Both the position numbers and the translations under genes were made by a program. 64,000 nucleotides of DNA from Uloborus plumipes (Eukaryota > Arthropoda > Arachnida > Araneae > Uloboridae). Under the pieces are notes generated by a model. It was not told the DNA's origin and searched no databases. It worked only from the letters and a program-made list of their open reading frames with translations. The stretch covers positions 1 to 64,000 of the forward strand of contig JAXGGA010000020.1 in NCBI GenBank assembly GCA_038373865.1, in the 5' to 3' direction. Positions 47,741 to 58,475 of this stretch are shown one piece after another. Every line of letters begins with the position of its first letter. Positions within the stretch are counted from its first letter, which is position 1.

Positions 47741-48420
47741 TTTGGTTAAGGAAAGAGACTCTAAATATTTCGGACATGGTGCTCCAGTAAATGGCCTAGG
47801 AAAAGAAATTGTAGCTTCAGTTTCACGATTTATGAGGAAAAAAAAGTTTATTGATAAAGAACATAAAAGCTATCGGTTGTGATGGCACATCAGTTAACAC
47901 TGGAAAATCAAATGATGCTATTAGACTTCCATAAAAGTCTTTAAAACCCTCACTACAAGCCATGGTATGTTTTCTTTATTTAATAAATTACCACTTAGAA
48001 AGTTAACGGTGGCTCTTACAGACCGACTACTGGTCAAAATTCTTTTTGTTGACCTATTGGAGAATTATAACAATATTTCTAAGATCTACCAGTCATGAAC
48101 TTTAAGAAAATAGAACGCGTTTTACCAGAAGTTGATGTCAAAGAATTGAGTCAAAAATACTTATGGGATTTGTCAAAAGCTGTAATGTCTGGCAAATATT
48201 CTCAAAATTTAGCAGAAAGGAATCCTGCAAGCTTTTCCCATGCAAGATGGCTTCTTTACAATGTGGAATGGATAACATTTTGGAGATTTGTATCCAAATA
48301 CTTGCAGCAATCTATGATCTTAAAAAAATGCTTAGATGCCTGAATAATTTTATGCTGAGATTCGATTGTGAAAAAGTAGAGAGCATAAACCTTTATTATA
48401 AATTCTGCTAGTTTATTTAA
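47741..48420 (+). pseudogene. Divergent hAT-like transposase remnant, left-arm copy
   Basis: Read across frameshifts: KETLNISDM-like start, then IKAIGCDGTSVNTGKSNDA (first acidic signature, CDGT). A frameshifted block matches the CxxH region seen in the right arm, with Tyr in place of His. Then comes LPEVDVKELSQKYLWDLSKA, followed by VMSGKYSQNLAERNPASFSH and ARW. From memory, uncharacterised arthropod proteins share CDGT..NTG, C-x2-H-x-NELPLR and SH(S/A)RWL blocks in this order. The 222-bp spacer continues the frame a little (KYLQQSMILKKCLDA, stop). The transposase role is inferred. Broken by several stops and frameshifts. Confidence 0.75.
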
Positions 48421-48474
48421 CTATGAACTTGGATCACTAGGTGCGATGTATAGCCTCAAAACTTTGCCATCGTG

Positions 48475-49008
48475 AGCCATCTTGCATGGGAAAAGCTTGC
48501 ATTGTTCCTTTCTGCTAAATTTTGCGAATATTTGCCAGACATTACAGCTTTTTCCACATCCCATAAGTATTTTTGACTCAATTCTTTGACATCAACTTCT
48601 GGTAAAACGCGTTCTATTTTCTTAAAGTTCATGACTGGTAGATCTTAGAGATATTGTTAGAATTCTCCAATCGGTCAACTAAAAGAATTTTGTCCAGTAG
48701 TCGGTCTATCAAGAGCCACCGTTAACTTTCTAAGTGGTAATGCATTAAATGAAGAAAACATACCACGGCTTATAGTGAGGGTTCGAAAGACTTTCCTGGA
48801 AGTATATTAGCATCATTTGATTTTTCAGTGTTAACTGATGTGCCATCACAACCGATAGCTTTTATGTTCTTTATCAATAGAACTTTTTTTTCCATAAATC
48901 GTGAAATTGAAGCTACAATTTCTTTTCTTGGGCCATTTACTGGAGCACCACGTCCGAAATATTTAGAGTCTGTTTCCTCAACCAAAGATATGTTCTTCTG
49001 CAATCCTA
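48475..49008 (-). pseudogene. Divergent hAT-like transposase remnant, right-arm copy
   Basis: This is the inverted twin of 47741-48250 and slightly better preserved at its 5' end: MQKNISLVEETDSKYFGRGA, PVNGPRKEIVASISRF, then IKAIGCDGTSVNT. After a frameshift it reads FLHLNALPLRKL-like, preserving C-x2-H, then RPTTGQNSF and, close to the spacer, LPEVDVKELSQKYL. The copy stops where the arm stops (about 48475), so it lacks everything 3' of SHARW. No intact frame exists in either copy. Confidence 0.75.
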
Positions 49009-49567
49009 AAGCAGCTACGCTAGCGGAGCTGTATTTCGTTTACCATCACGGGGGCCCCGATAGAACGCGGGCACTGTGGGACGAGGGGCTTAGCTTCTGT
49101 TTATAGTTTATATTATTTTACTTTTTACTCCACATAAATCACAGATGATTCCCAGTTTCAAGTGTTAATTCAGTTAGATTCCACATTCATAAACAAGTTT
49201 CTAACCAAGCCGCATGGCCTTGTAAAATGCTAGTTTTGGTGAAAATTACGTAAGTTTAGAATAAATGTGGGAGATTTAAATGTTGTTTAATATACTTTTT
49301 TTCAAACCCAATTTTGTTCTCTGACTTTGCGGTGTACATTTTTCAACTTGAATTATTTTTAACATTTATTCTTAATATTTAAAAAAATTTAAAAAAAAAT
49401 CATATTTTTGAAGAAATTCACAAACTTTAGGCCTCGTGCGGAACACCTAAACAATTTCCGATTAGACTGAAATTTTTTGTGGAATATGTGGGCAGGTAGG
49501 GGCAACTTTTTATCAACTTAGTAAATTGAATTTCAAAAAAAAGTTTTTTTCGATACACCCTATTATA

Positions 49568-50223
49568 CAGGGTGTCCACTCCAATCGTGGACCAATAGCT
49601 AATTTCTATACCGTTAGAGATAAGCATATAGTTTATTTAGGAAAAAATCTCCAAATTACGAAAGGAATTTTGGGTTTATTCAATGTTTTTCAAAAAATCA
49701 AATTTTGAAAGAGTTACGAAATTTAAACTTTTATACAGCCCCCCAGTCCTATCAATCATATTTAGTAAAACATTCTTGACACTGTAACGTTTAAAACAAA
49801 AAAAAATCACTCTTCTACCACAAAAATTGACCGAGTTATGACGTTTTGAAAAATCAAGATTTTGCATTATTTCATGACGTCATCGAGAGATTGCGTAAGG
49901 GAATCCGAAAGGAATGCGAAATCCTTCAAAATCTTGATTTTTCAAAACGTCATAACTCGGTCAATTTTTGTGGTAGAAGAGTGATTTTTTTTTGTTTTAA
50001 ACGTTACAGCGTCAAAAATGTTTTACTAAATATGATTGATAGGACTGGGGGGCTGTATAAAAATTTAAATTTCGTAACTCTTTCAAAATTTGATTTTTTG
50101 AAAAACATTGAATAAACCCAAAATTCCTTTCGTAATTTGGAGATTTTTTCCTAAATAAACTATATGCTTATCTCTAACGGTATAGAAATTAGCTATTGGT
50201 CCACGATTGGAGTGGACACCCTG
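49568..50223. mobile_element. Foldback (long-TIR) element, copy B
   Basis: 656 bp, CAGGGTGTCCACTCCAATCG ... reverse complement, TA on both sides. About 95% like copy A by eye. The asymmetric centre (about 49860-49925, with ATGACGTCATCGAGAGATTG) is inverted relative to copy A, so the two inserted in opposite orientation. Its first bases are shared with the target duplication of the upstream palindromic element. Frames spelling DFALFHDVIERLRKG and similar are arm translations, not genes. Confidence 0.92.
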
Positions 50224-50636
50224 TATATACTAAAAATCAAAATAGAAAGTTACCAGCAAACGGTAAATATCTTGTCTTACTTCTTCGGTATGAAACCTTG
50301 GAAGAAGGGAGAAACTGAATTCTGCTTATTGAAGTGAGGTGCTGTATTCCATACAATAAGGCAGTGGTTTTATGCACAAAAAATTATCTTTCAACGTTTT
50401 GCTACCTTACTAAATCGAATTTCAGTTCTGGTAAGATTTATTTCCATACCTGCAGAAAATTCATTAGATAGGTATTTTTTTTCTCTTGCAACAATTGATT
50501 TATATTGTACTTTTTATATTAGTGTTTCCAGAAACGATATGAATTACCGATTCCAATTTTTTTACCTCCTTTAAACATTAAAAATTAGTAATATCAAAGT
50601 GCAGTTATGAATAAATATTTCTTTGTCAGCTCTCTA
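50224..50636. other. Non-coding stretch
   Basis: Nothing was recognised. Confidence 0.4.
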
Positions 50637-53172
50637 CACTGTTAAAATTACTGGTTGCGATTGGCACCTTTCCGGGGTGAAACGCTTGTATCACTAGCGG
50701 CACCCAGTAAGGAGGCGAGATTTCAGACTTGGCTTGGGTGAAAAACTGGCACCCTCAATTCAAAAAGCAGCGCGGGTGAAAGATGGAACCGTATAGGAGA
50801 GCATAATGGCACCCTCACTGTTCACTATTGCAGATCCCCCCTGTGCTGTGAGCGTTTTTGTTTTTCAATTGCGTTTACTTTTATTTATTGTTCTTATTCA
50901 CGAAGTCTTGGTACATTTTCACCTTGAATTCCGATTTGAAAATGATCGAAACTTGTAATTTAAGGCATTTTCTCACAGCTCAGACTTTCCAACATATTTT
51001 AAAAGAATTCATGACTTAGATTCAACTCAGTAGTTTTAAAATGCTATTGACATTTACTACGGCATTATTTGTACTGAAAATGAAGAGAGAAAGTATTCTA
51101 TGGATTCCTTCCAAAAACAATCAACAGTATTCAGTTGTATTATTCTATCAATAAAAAAATGAATCGCTTCATTAACTTCTAAAATTTTAATCAAGAGTAA
51201 CATATTAATACGTATGTATAGTTCGACATTTAAATATCTTTATGGAATAAAAGATAGGGGTATTTGAAAATCAGTGTTTGTTAAACGTCAAGTTTCTCTA
51301 CATATTAAAAATCGAAATATATTTTAAGGATCTATTCATTTCAACTGATGGAACAAAAAAAAAGTAAACTCTGGAAATAACAAACTCATCATTCGTTATC
51401 AATAACGCCAACGAAAGATATTAGCGAAAGCACGAAATGCAAATCATAGCATTAAAATAGTATATACATATACGTAGATAAAAACAAATAAGAAAGAACG
51501 AAAGAAAGAGTCAGGCAGAGGTTTTTTTTCCTTTCCCTTCGCGTTCTGCTGCTTGTAGGCTGTGTCTACGCGGCAAAAGAGAATCGCTACACAGAGATAA
51601 ATTTTCGTTAGAACACTTGTAAATGTGTTGGAAAATCTTAGAACTATGATTAAATGCATGTACTTACGTGATAATTCGAAGATTAAAAGGAAGAATTAAT
51701 CCATTTTTGTAATAAACTCAAAGTGAAATCCAAAACGGTAAAAACACTGTACCGAGAATTCTGTCGTGTCGACGTAAACAAGATGTCCGCCATTCAAATG
51801 GTTGATGATGATGATGAGACTCGGAGTCGCAATACACAGGCTATCAAAGGAGACTTTTGGTACTGCGAGATGTCTCACTGAGCATGCGCAAGCCTAAAGG
51901 GTGCCGATGGCGCTACAGAGTAAGCATTAAGCACTAGGGTGGAGCGAAAAAAATGAATTTTTGATTTTCGTAAACGGGTACCTTTCATTTACTGTGAATG
52001 AGGATAAGTAACAATTCTGTAAAATATTTCACTTTTGCGACGTAATCTTTAGTCTGCGCATTTGGCCTAAAGTTTTGAAAATTTTGATTTTTTTTAGATT
52101 TTTCAATTTTTTTTTTAAATATTGCAAATGAAAAAACTAGTGACTGGTGGTTATTAAATGAAAGAAAAAGGTTTGAAATATACAAGAAATTTTTTAAAAC
52201 CATTTTAGATTATGATTTCAGTCTGCGCATTAGGCCCAAAGTTCATCAAATTTTCAGAAATTTCTGATATTTTCAATATTGAGCAGAAACTTTATAATTC
52301 AATATTTCCTCTCAATAATTACTTAAAGTGCCTTCGAAACATTTTCTTAATCATTTTGTTGTTTTTTTGAACTACTCAACTCTTTGCTTGCTCATTGAAA
52401 TTACCCAGGACTCACCACGAGGAAGTGGCAGCACTTTGGGTGCCACCCGAGCTCCCCTTGCTTCTAACCAATGAGAGCACACATTAACATTTCTTAGCCA
52501 AGTCAGGAACAATAAATTGATTCTTTGAGTAGGATATTGTTTTCATTGGTTTTGATGGATGCACTACAAAGACAGGAAAATACAAAGGTGTAATACGGAA
52601 ACTGGAAGAAAAACTTGGTAGACCTCTGTAATGGGACATTTGCCAATTACATTCGAATGACCTTAATTTGCTGCATTTTCCGCAAAAGCTAGATGGACTT
52701 ACCAGTGGACCAAAGTGATTTTTGGGCCTGTTGGACGAAGCTAAACAACATGTTATACTTTCAAATCAGTTCAATATGAACCTGTAGAATTTGTCATTGA
52801 TCAGATTGATTTTTACAATAAAAATGATTCAAATACTGAGCAACAGTAACTTCATGAGATAAGCAAGGTAATTTTGACTGGAAAAATATCCAAAAAAATA
52901 TGAAACTGAAGTCTAAGAAAACTTTCCCAAGCCAGATGTTGACTACAGTTAACATCTGACATAATCTTTAGATTATAATTTTTAAAAGAGTTCATAACTT
53001 TCGCGGTAAAAGTGTCCTTGCTCTTTTAGGATGAAGTGCAGACGGTACTAATTTAGCTATGAACTTGTGTGAGATTATAAAGATTATCTCTCCGGGAAAA
53101 AGCAGAAAATTGTATTCACATCTATTCAAAACAATGTATACTTTGCACCCAAGAAATATGCTGTTATCGATA

Positions 53173-53620
53173 TCTATATATATATATATATATAAATGGA
53201 TGTATGTATGTTTGTTCCTTATACAAATCCAGTTTTCGTCGGATTTTCAACAAACTGGGCACAGAGGTTCCTTGATGCATTAGAATTCACATAGGCGGGG
53301 GTTTTGAAATTTAAAAAAAATCCAAAAAGCTCATAATTCAAATTTTTGTCTCAAAATGGCCATTTTCTTTCAATTTTGAATAGATAGAGTAATAAAGATA
53401 AGACTTTAAGCATACAAATTGATAAAATGTAACACATTTAAATAGGAGTATTCTCCAACAAAGATTACGATTAACAATGATTTATCAATTTCAGGTTCAA
53501 CAATGTTTCATTTTAGCATGAAATAAGTTTTTATATTTCCATGTGGATAGAATTCATTCAAATATTTTTAGAGCTATGTTGTATTAATAAGCACCCGGGC
53601 AACGCCGGGAAATAATCTAG
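53173..53620 (+). mobile_element. Helitron-like element, copy B (non-autonomous)
   Basis: Starts A|TC followed by TATATATA, AAATGGATGTATG, and ends CACCCGGGCAACGCCGGGAA..CTAG|T. At 448 bp it is a shortened relative of 21348-22201, sharing CACAGAGGTTCCTTGATGC and ATAGGCGGGG near the 5' side and TGTTGTATTAATAAGCAC at the 3' side. No target duplication. Inserted into the transposase pseudogene. Confidence 0.87.
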
Positions 53621-53820
53621 TTAGTTCATAAGAGAAAGCATATAAAGAAACTTGTTTTAAAAGACTAGAAAACAAACAAGCAAACAAGTGAGAACGCTTC
53701 AGATCCCAAAAATAGATAAAAGTCTATTTTTATACATTACATACATAAATTAAAAGTCAGTATACATCGATATGATTTCTTGTCATGATGTGGAAATTAC
53801 AAAGCCACCTTTTGCAGATA

Positions 53821-54985
53821 CAGTCGAACCCGTTTAATGGAATATCGGTTAATGGAATATCCCGCTTAATGTAATACATTTTCAATGTCCCGAACCGTAG
53901 TAAATCATTTCTGTGTTAAATTTCCCGGTTAAAGGAATATCATGTTAGGAAGCAATCCCGGTTAAAAGAATAATTTTTAGTCACGCTGATGTCGATCTCC
54001 TTCCATTTCCAACCCTTTTTTCCGGATTTTTCCTCCAGTAAAGAGCAATAATGATTGTAAAGCTTATGGACGGCTTCCAAATAATGTTTTGTCACTTCGT
54101 TGAAAGGGTGCAGGGGCAAGAAAAGCGATTCCTGGAATTTGAAAGGAATGTTTCCCTAGTGTTGTATACTGTTTGTCGCCCCCACTGTGTATCGTTCCTT
54201 CTGCTTCAGAGAATGAACAATTAAGTTTCAAATAAGCTTTACCTCTAGGGACCCAAAGGAGAGATAATAGAATAAAGGAGTAATGGGCAAACCTACAGGT
54301 GTAAAGGACCGGGAAGAAGACGAGGCTGTGACGAATCTCTTCCGAAAAGCGCAACGATAAGTCTACTTTGATGTTCTGAAATCATTTTCCAATTTTGCTT
54401 CGGCTGTGCATGTGCTTGTCTCTTCATAATGTCTTCTAAGCGAAAAGATCTTACTTTGAAAGAAAAAGTGAATTTTATTGAATATTCAAATGCTAATGTA
54501 AATGTACGCAGTTACAACTTGAAAAAAAGTTCGAGATATCGCAATCTCAAGTTTTGAAATTGTTGAAAAATAAAGAAAAAATTCTAAACGACTGGAAATT
54601 AAACAAAAACCTTAATCAAAAGAAAAAATACACAGGTAATGAATCAGAAGTTGAAGATGCTGCTCTCCTTCGCTGGTTTGCTGAGAAACGGGCTTGTAAC
54701 GTTCCTGGTCATTTAATAAGGTCATTTTTAATCGAATTTCTAAATTTTAATATGTTTAAAGTATTATTAATTAATATATTTAAATTACCATTAATTAATA
54801 TGTCTAAAGTTAATCGTTATATACTAGTTGATGAATATACTTGTGGTTAAGGCAAATTTAAATGCTTTCTTGGTTTAAATGCAAGTTGGAACGTCGTGTA
54901 GATGGAATCCCGGATAATGGAATATCCCGCTTATTAGAATAATTTTCCGTGACAAATTGGCTATTCCATTAAGCGGGCTCGACTG
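53821..54985 (+). mobile_element. pogo/Tigger-type element, internally deleted
   Basis: TIRs CAGTCGAACCCGTTTAATGG and ...GCGGGCTCGACTG with TA duplications at 53819-53820 and 54986-54987. Sub-terminal GGAATATCCCGCTTA is mirrored. CAGTC..CCCG ends are typical of pogo/Tigger. The 1165 bp hold only the transposase N-terminus, so it lacks the DDE catalytic core. Confidence 0.92.
54429..54720 (+). pseudogene. pogo/Tigger transposase N-terminal fragment (CENP-B-like HTH)
   Basis: ATG at 54429 opens MSSKRKDLTLKEKVNFIEYS, the CENP-B/pogo N-terminal helix-turn-helix. A frameshift near 54515 leads to ISQSQVLKLLKNKEKILNDW-like sequence, then EDAALLRWFAEKRACNVPG, the start of the second (Tc5-type) DNA-binding domain. 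The protein then degenerates into AT-rich sequence. A full Tigger transposase is about 450-550 residues; roughly 100 remain. It could at most bind TIRs. Confidence 0.88.
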
Positions 54986-55916
54986 TAATTTAACGCAATA
55001 TTTACGAAGATTATGGAAGCTGAGAATTTAAATATGATTTCTGAATGCTCTCTCTTTAAATTGCCATTCAAGACTCAATCAGTTGAAAGAGCTGTCAAAT
55101 AGGTCACAAGCTTTTCAAAATTGGAAAATAATCACAGGAAAAGAAAAAGTTTAGTAAAAACCAGGATATCTGACACAAATATTTGATCAATTTACAACAC
55201 AAAGGAACAATTTAACTGTGAAAGAGTATCTAAGAAATATAAATGCGTGCTCGCATTGGTTGGAAGGAAGGGTTCACGTGTAGGACTAGAAGGGCGGTCA
55301 TCTCCTCGTGGTGAGTCCTGGGTAGTTCCACACGAGCTAGCGAAGAGTTTATGGCTTCAAAGTAATAACAAAATGAATAAAAATAGGTTTGAAGACACTT
55401 CAAGCGAATATTGAGAGGAAATACTGAGTTAAAAAATGTTGAAAATATCAGAAATTTTGGGAAATTTGATGAACTTTGAGCGTAATGCACGAACTGAAAT
55501 CATATTCTAAAATGGTTTTTAAAAATTCCTTGTATATTTCAAACCTTTTTCTTCCATTTAATAACAACTCGTCACTAGTTTTATCATTTGCAATATTTTT
55601 TTAAAAAATTTGAAAAATCTAAAAAAAAAAAATCAAAAATTTCAAAACTTTAGGCCAAATGCGCAGACTAAAGATGACGTCGCAAAAGTGAAATATTTTA
55701 CAGAATTGTTACTTATCCTCATTCACAGTAAATGAAAGGTACCCGTTTACGAAAATCAAAAATTCATTTTTTTCGCTCCACCCTATTAAGCACCCTCTGA
55801 TAGGCCTTTTGGTACGGAAAGAGCATTTCAGATTCGCTATGGTACCCCATGGCACATTGCTTTCACCCCAGCTTTCTTATTGGCACCCCTGCGGCACCCG
55901 TAGTTTTAACAGTGTA

Positions 55917-58330
55917 GGTCAAAGAAAGGCCGCCTCTTTGTAAGAAAAAGCGCTTATCTTTTAAAATATTGATAAAATAATTGAATAAAAGGCCAATTTT
56001 AGCTACATCCAATCATTTTGAGTACATTCCTTTTTGAATCATGCTTAAAAAACTCAAGTAAAAAAGATGTGCTTGTTACTATTTTTCCTAAGTTTATTTC
56101 CTATTAAGATGGAACATGATGATCTAGTTTATAATAGCTAATTCTTAAGTATAGTAATCTGAGAGATAAGTCTTAACTTTCATTTCTTATATAAATTTTG
56201 CAATGAATATGCATTCAACCTTAAAAAGAAGCAGTCCCGTTATCAAGTAATTGTAAGACTTTTATTGCTACATAATAAGACTTAGAAATTAAAAAGATGA
56301 AAAACGTATTACATGTGAATAGTATTTTCAAAGAAAAGAGAACTAGAATAAATATGGTAATTACAGCATCTATTTTCCAAATTTCCCTTCTGATGAAAAA
56401 AACTAGTAATAATTACGTTTTAAATTTGTGCGAGACATTTTCTTCGACATAATAGTGCAATCATGCTTTTACATTTCATAATTTGAATTCTTAAATCCAA
56501 TTCGTATCTCGTTCTATGATAATTTAAGTAGTTATTATTTGCGGACCTAAGTACGTTATACTCAATTTAGAGGAGGAACGAAATCTTACTGTGAGAAAAA
56601 ATAGAGCAGTTTTTAAATACGATATTATTCCTGTATATTTTTCATTTTCTAAAAGATATTAAAAAGAAGAAAAAAAATCAAATGCTTACAAGGAAAGTGT
56701 CAGAATTGAATTTATTTTCTAACGAAGTTGCTGCAGTGTTAAAAGTCATTATCAATCAAAATTCAGTATTTGACAAACAATAATCTTTGTCAAAAACCTT
56801 AAAAAAATGAAACATGAATCACAAAATTGAAGAATATTAGAGTAATTTATGCAATACAATCAAATGGAAGCATGCAAAATATGTAAGCAGACAATAAGCG
56901 AGGATACAACTTCGTAAATTTTGTGTAGAATAACACGCAAAAATGGGTAAATACGTAAAGGAATGTAGAATATAGAATATTGGTTTGCTCAGTGAATTTT
57001 TACTATTGGTAAAACGCTGCATTTTGCGAACACGAAATAATTACATAAAAATTTACTGTGCAACGTTGAGTTCAGTGGTAATAGTAGATGGAGAGAGAAA
57101 GGAAGTGATGTGGGGCGAAGTGAAATGGTGAAATATTTAATATTTTCAGTGCAAGTTATCTGATAATATTTTAACCATGTTCAACCCCATTCAATCTATT
57201 CCAGTCAAGATAAAGAAAAACCAAAACGTTAAAGCATACGATAATACAAGCTATTTTAAACTATTGATGCCTTTATTGTTTTATTTTGTTTGAAGTCAAA
57301 AACATTTTTTTTTGAATTAAAATTGATAAAGTTCTTGTTATTAACGTTTTAGCTATTAATTGAGATCTACTAATATTTAGTTACGTATTTATTTATTTAA
57401 AATTAAACTTATTCTTATTTTAAATATTTTGCCCTATAAGTGAAGTGCACTTGGGGAAAATTGAAATAGTTTATTTTTAACTTAATTAACAATCCACCGA
57501 TTTATTCATACATTCACCCATTTTCCAATCCATTCATTATTTTATTTACTTATTCATTTTTTCTCATAAATTGATCATTATTTTATTCAATTATCGTTCA
57601 TTGTTTCATTTTCTATTTATTTCTTTATTCTTTTTTTTATTTACACATCCATTTTATAAAAAAAATTTTTTTGTAACTAAATAGAAACTATTTTCTAGGA
57701 AAAATATTTATTTTTCACTTTACCCCACGAAAAAAAAGGTGATAATTTTCTACCATTTTTTGAAGGTGTAATTTACTGACCAAAAATTAAAATGATGTTT
57801 CAATGCTAGTTTTATTATACAATATACTTTTCTTTCGTTGCGTATCGTAATTTTCAAAACAAATTTCCAATTAGTACATTTTGAACAAAAATAAGTTAAT
57901 CATTTCCATATTTCTTCCAAACGCAGCGTTTGACTATTTCAAAATTGTTCGATTTGGATTACTTTTATATGTCTACAACTTTTTTGCTTCATTGTATTTC
58001 CTAGCTATTTACCGCTTGAAATTTGATTGTAAGTAGTCTTTAATTTTTATTTAACTATTTGCATTTTTACTGTGATTAATTTCTACGATTTTGACAGAGG
58101 ATTCATTCGAGGGTCTCTATTGGCTGAAACACTGCATTTCGTGAAATTATTACGATCATTACTGTATTAGATCACCCTTAGATAAATAAATATTTATGTG
58201 TCTATTTATTTAATAATTCTGACATATTCCTTGTCACTGAATTGAGATACTCGTAATTTTATAACAAGAAAATGAAACATGGCATTAAAAGAAGAGAAGG
58301 AAAGCGTAATGTTTTGATATTTAACATTTA
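55917..58330. other. AT-rich non-coding stretch
   Basis: ATTTATTTA/TTCATT-type low-complexity sequence at 57380-57660. No exon, TIR pair or array was recognised. Confidence 0.4.
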
Positions 58331-58475
58331 CACTGCAAAAAATAGATGTTGTTTTTACAGTATAATACAACTAATTTTACAAGCAGTTTTACAGTAATGC
58401 AAACTGTAAAATTACTAGTTTTACAGCTTATTACATTGCGTTTTACAGTTTTAAACTGGAACCTTTGCTGCCTGT
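58331..58475. mobile_element. ACTGTAAAA-rich TIR element, truncated copy
   Basis: Starts TA|CACTGCAAAAAATAGATGTT, then TTTTTACAGTATAATACAAC. It ends in TAAACTGGAACCTTTGCTGCC, the inverse of the sub-terminal block of 22273-22957. The right TIR is absent and a short TATATATA/GAGAGAGAG run follows. Confidence 0.65.

Larger units (their letters stand above)
46777..49562. mobile_element. Long-arm palindromic hAT-like element 2, with convergent gene copies
   Basis: Seen: it starts TAGGGTGTATCGAAAAAA, ends with its reverse complement, and is flanked by TTATACAG on both sides. The arms pair over 46777-48252 and 48475-49562 (about 1.09 kb each without a MITE in the left arm); the spacer is only 222 bp. 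The inner part of each arm is coding remnant: plus strand in the left arm, minus strand in the right. So the element is an inverted duplication that includes the 5' and middle part of its own gene. No complete gene remains. Confidence 0.92.
52525..55200 (+). pseudogene. Divergent hAT-like transposase pseudogene, three pieces
   Basis: Reading 5' to 3' through stops: VFIGFDGCTTKTGKYKGVIR and KLEEKLGRPL*WDICQLHSNDL, i.e. an acidic FDG motif and a C-x2-H about 40 residues later, the spacing and motif order of hAT RNase H-like cores. Then LDGLTSGPK, ISKVILTGKISKK, LSQAR, and DGTNLA...HPRNMLLSI up to the Helitron. The 200 bp between insertions end HDVEITKPPFAD. After the pogo element comes FTKIMEAENLN...LPFKTQSVERAVK. 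These blocks match the family represented in element 2 plus its missing C-terminal half. Function inferred. It lies inside the arms of its own element. Confidence 0.75.
51935..55785 (+). mobile_element. Long-arm hAT-like element 3, with transposase remnant
   Basis: Seen: TAGGGTGGAGCGAAAAAAAT at the left and its reverse complement at the right. The exact 8-bp duplication TTAAGCAC lies at 51927-51934 and 55786-55793. Arms of ~560 bp (51935-52494; 55227-55785) share TCTGCGCATTTGGCC and CCCAGGACTCACCACGAGG. Between the arms lies one degraded gene on the plus strand, interrupted by a Helitron (53173-53620) and a pogo element (53821-54985). Here the gene is not duplicated, so this is probably closest to the ancestral layout. 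Confidence 0.92.
50637..55914. mobile_element. TIR element (CACTGTTAAAA ends), split by a nested element
   Basis: Left end CACTGTTAAAATTACTGGTT and right end ...GTAGTTTTAACAGTG are inverted repeats flanked by TA. Inside both ends GGCACC/GGTGCC motifs recur (GATTGGCACC, CGGCACCC, GGGGTGAAA; mirrored TTTCACCCC, GGCACCCC). Removing the nested 51935-55785 element and one TTAAGCAC gives about 1.42 kb. No transposase was recognised; minus-strand frame 51696-51878 has no known motif. Terminus shared with 10554-10930. Confidence 0.75.

Noticed and set aside
54064..54354. 96-codon minus-strand ORF
   Set aside because: It lies inside the deleted pogo element, antisense to its gene, without a known motif.
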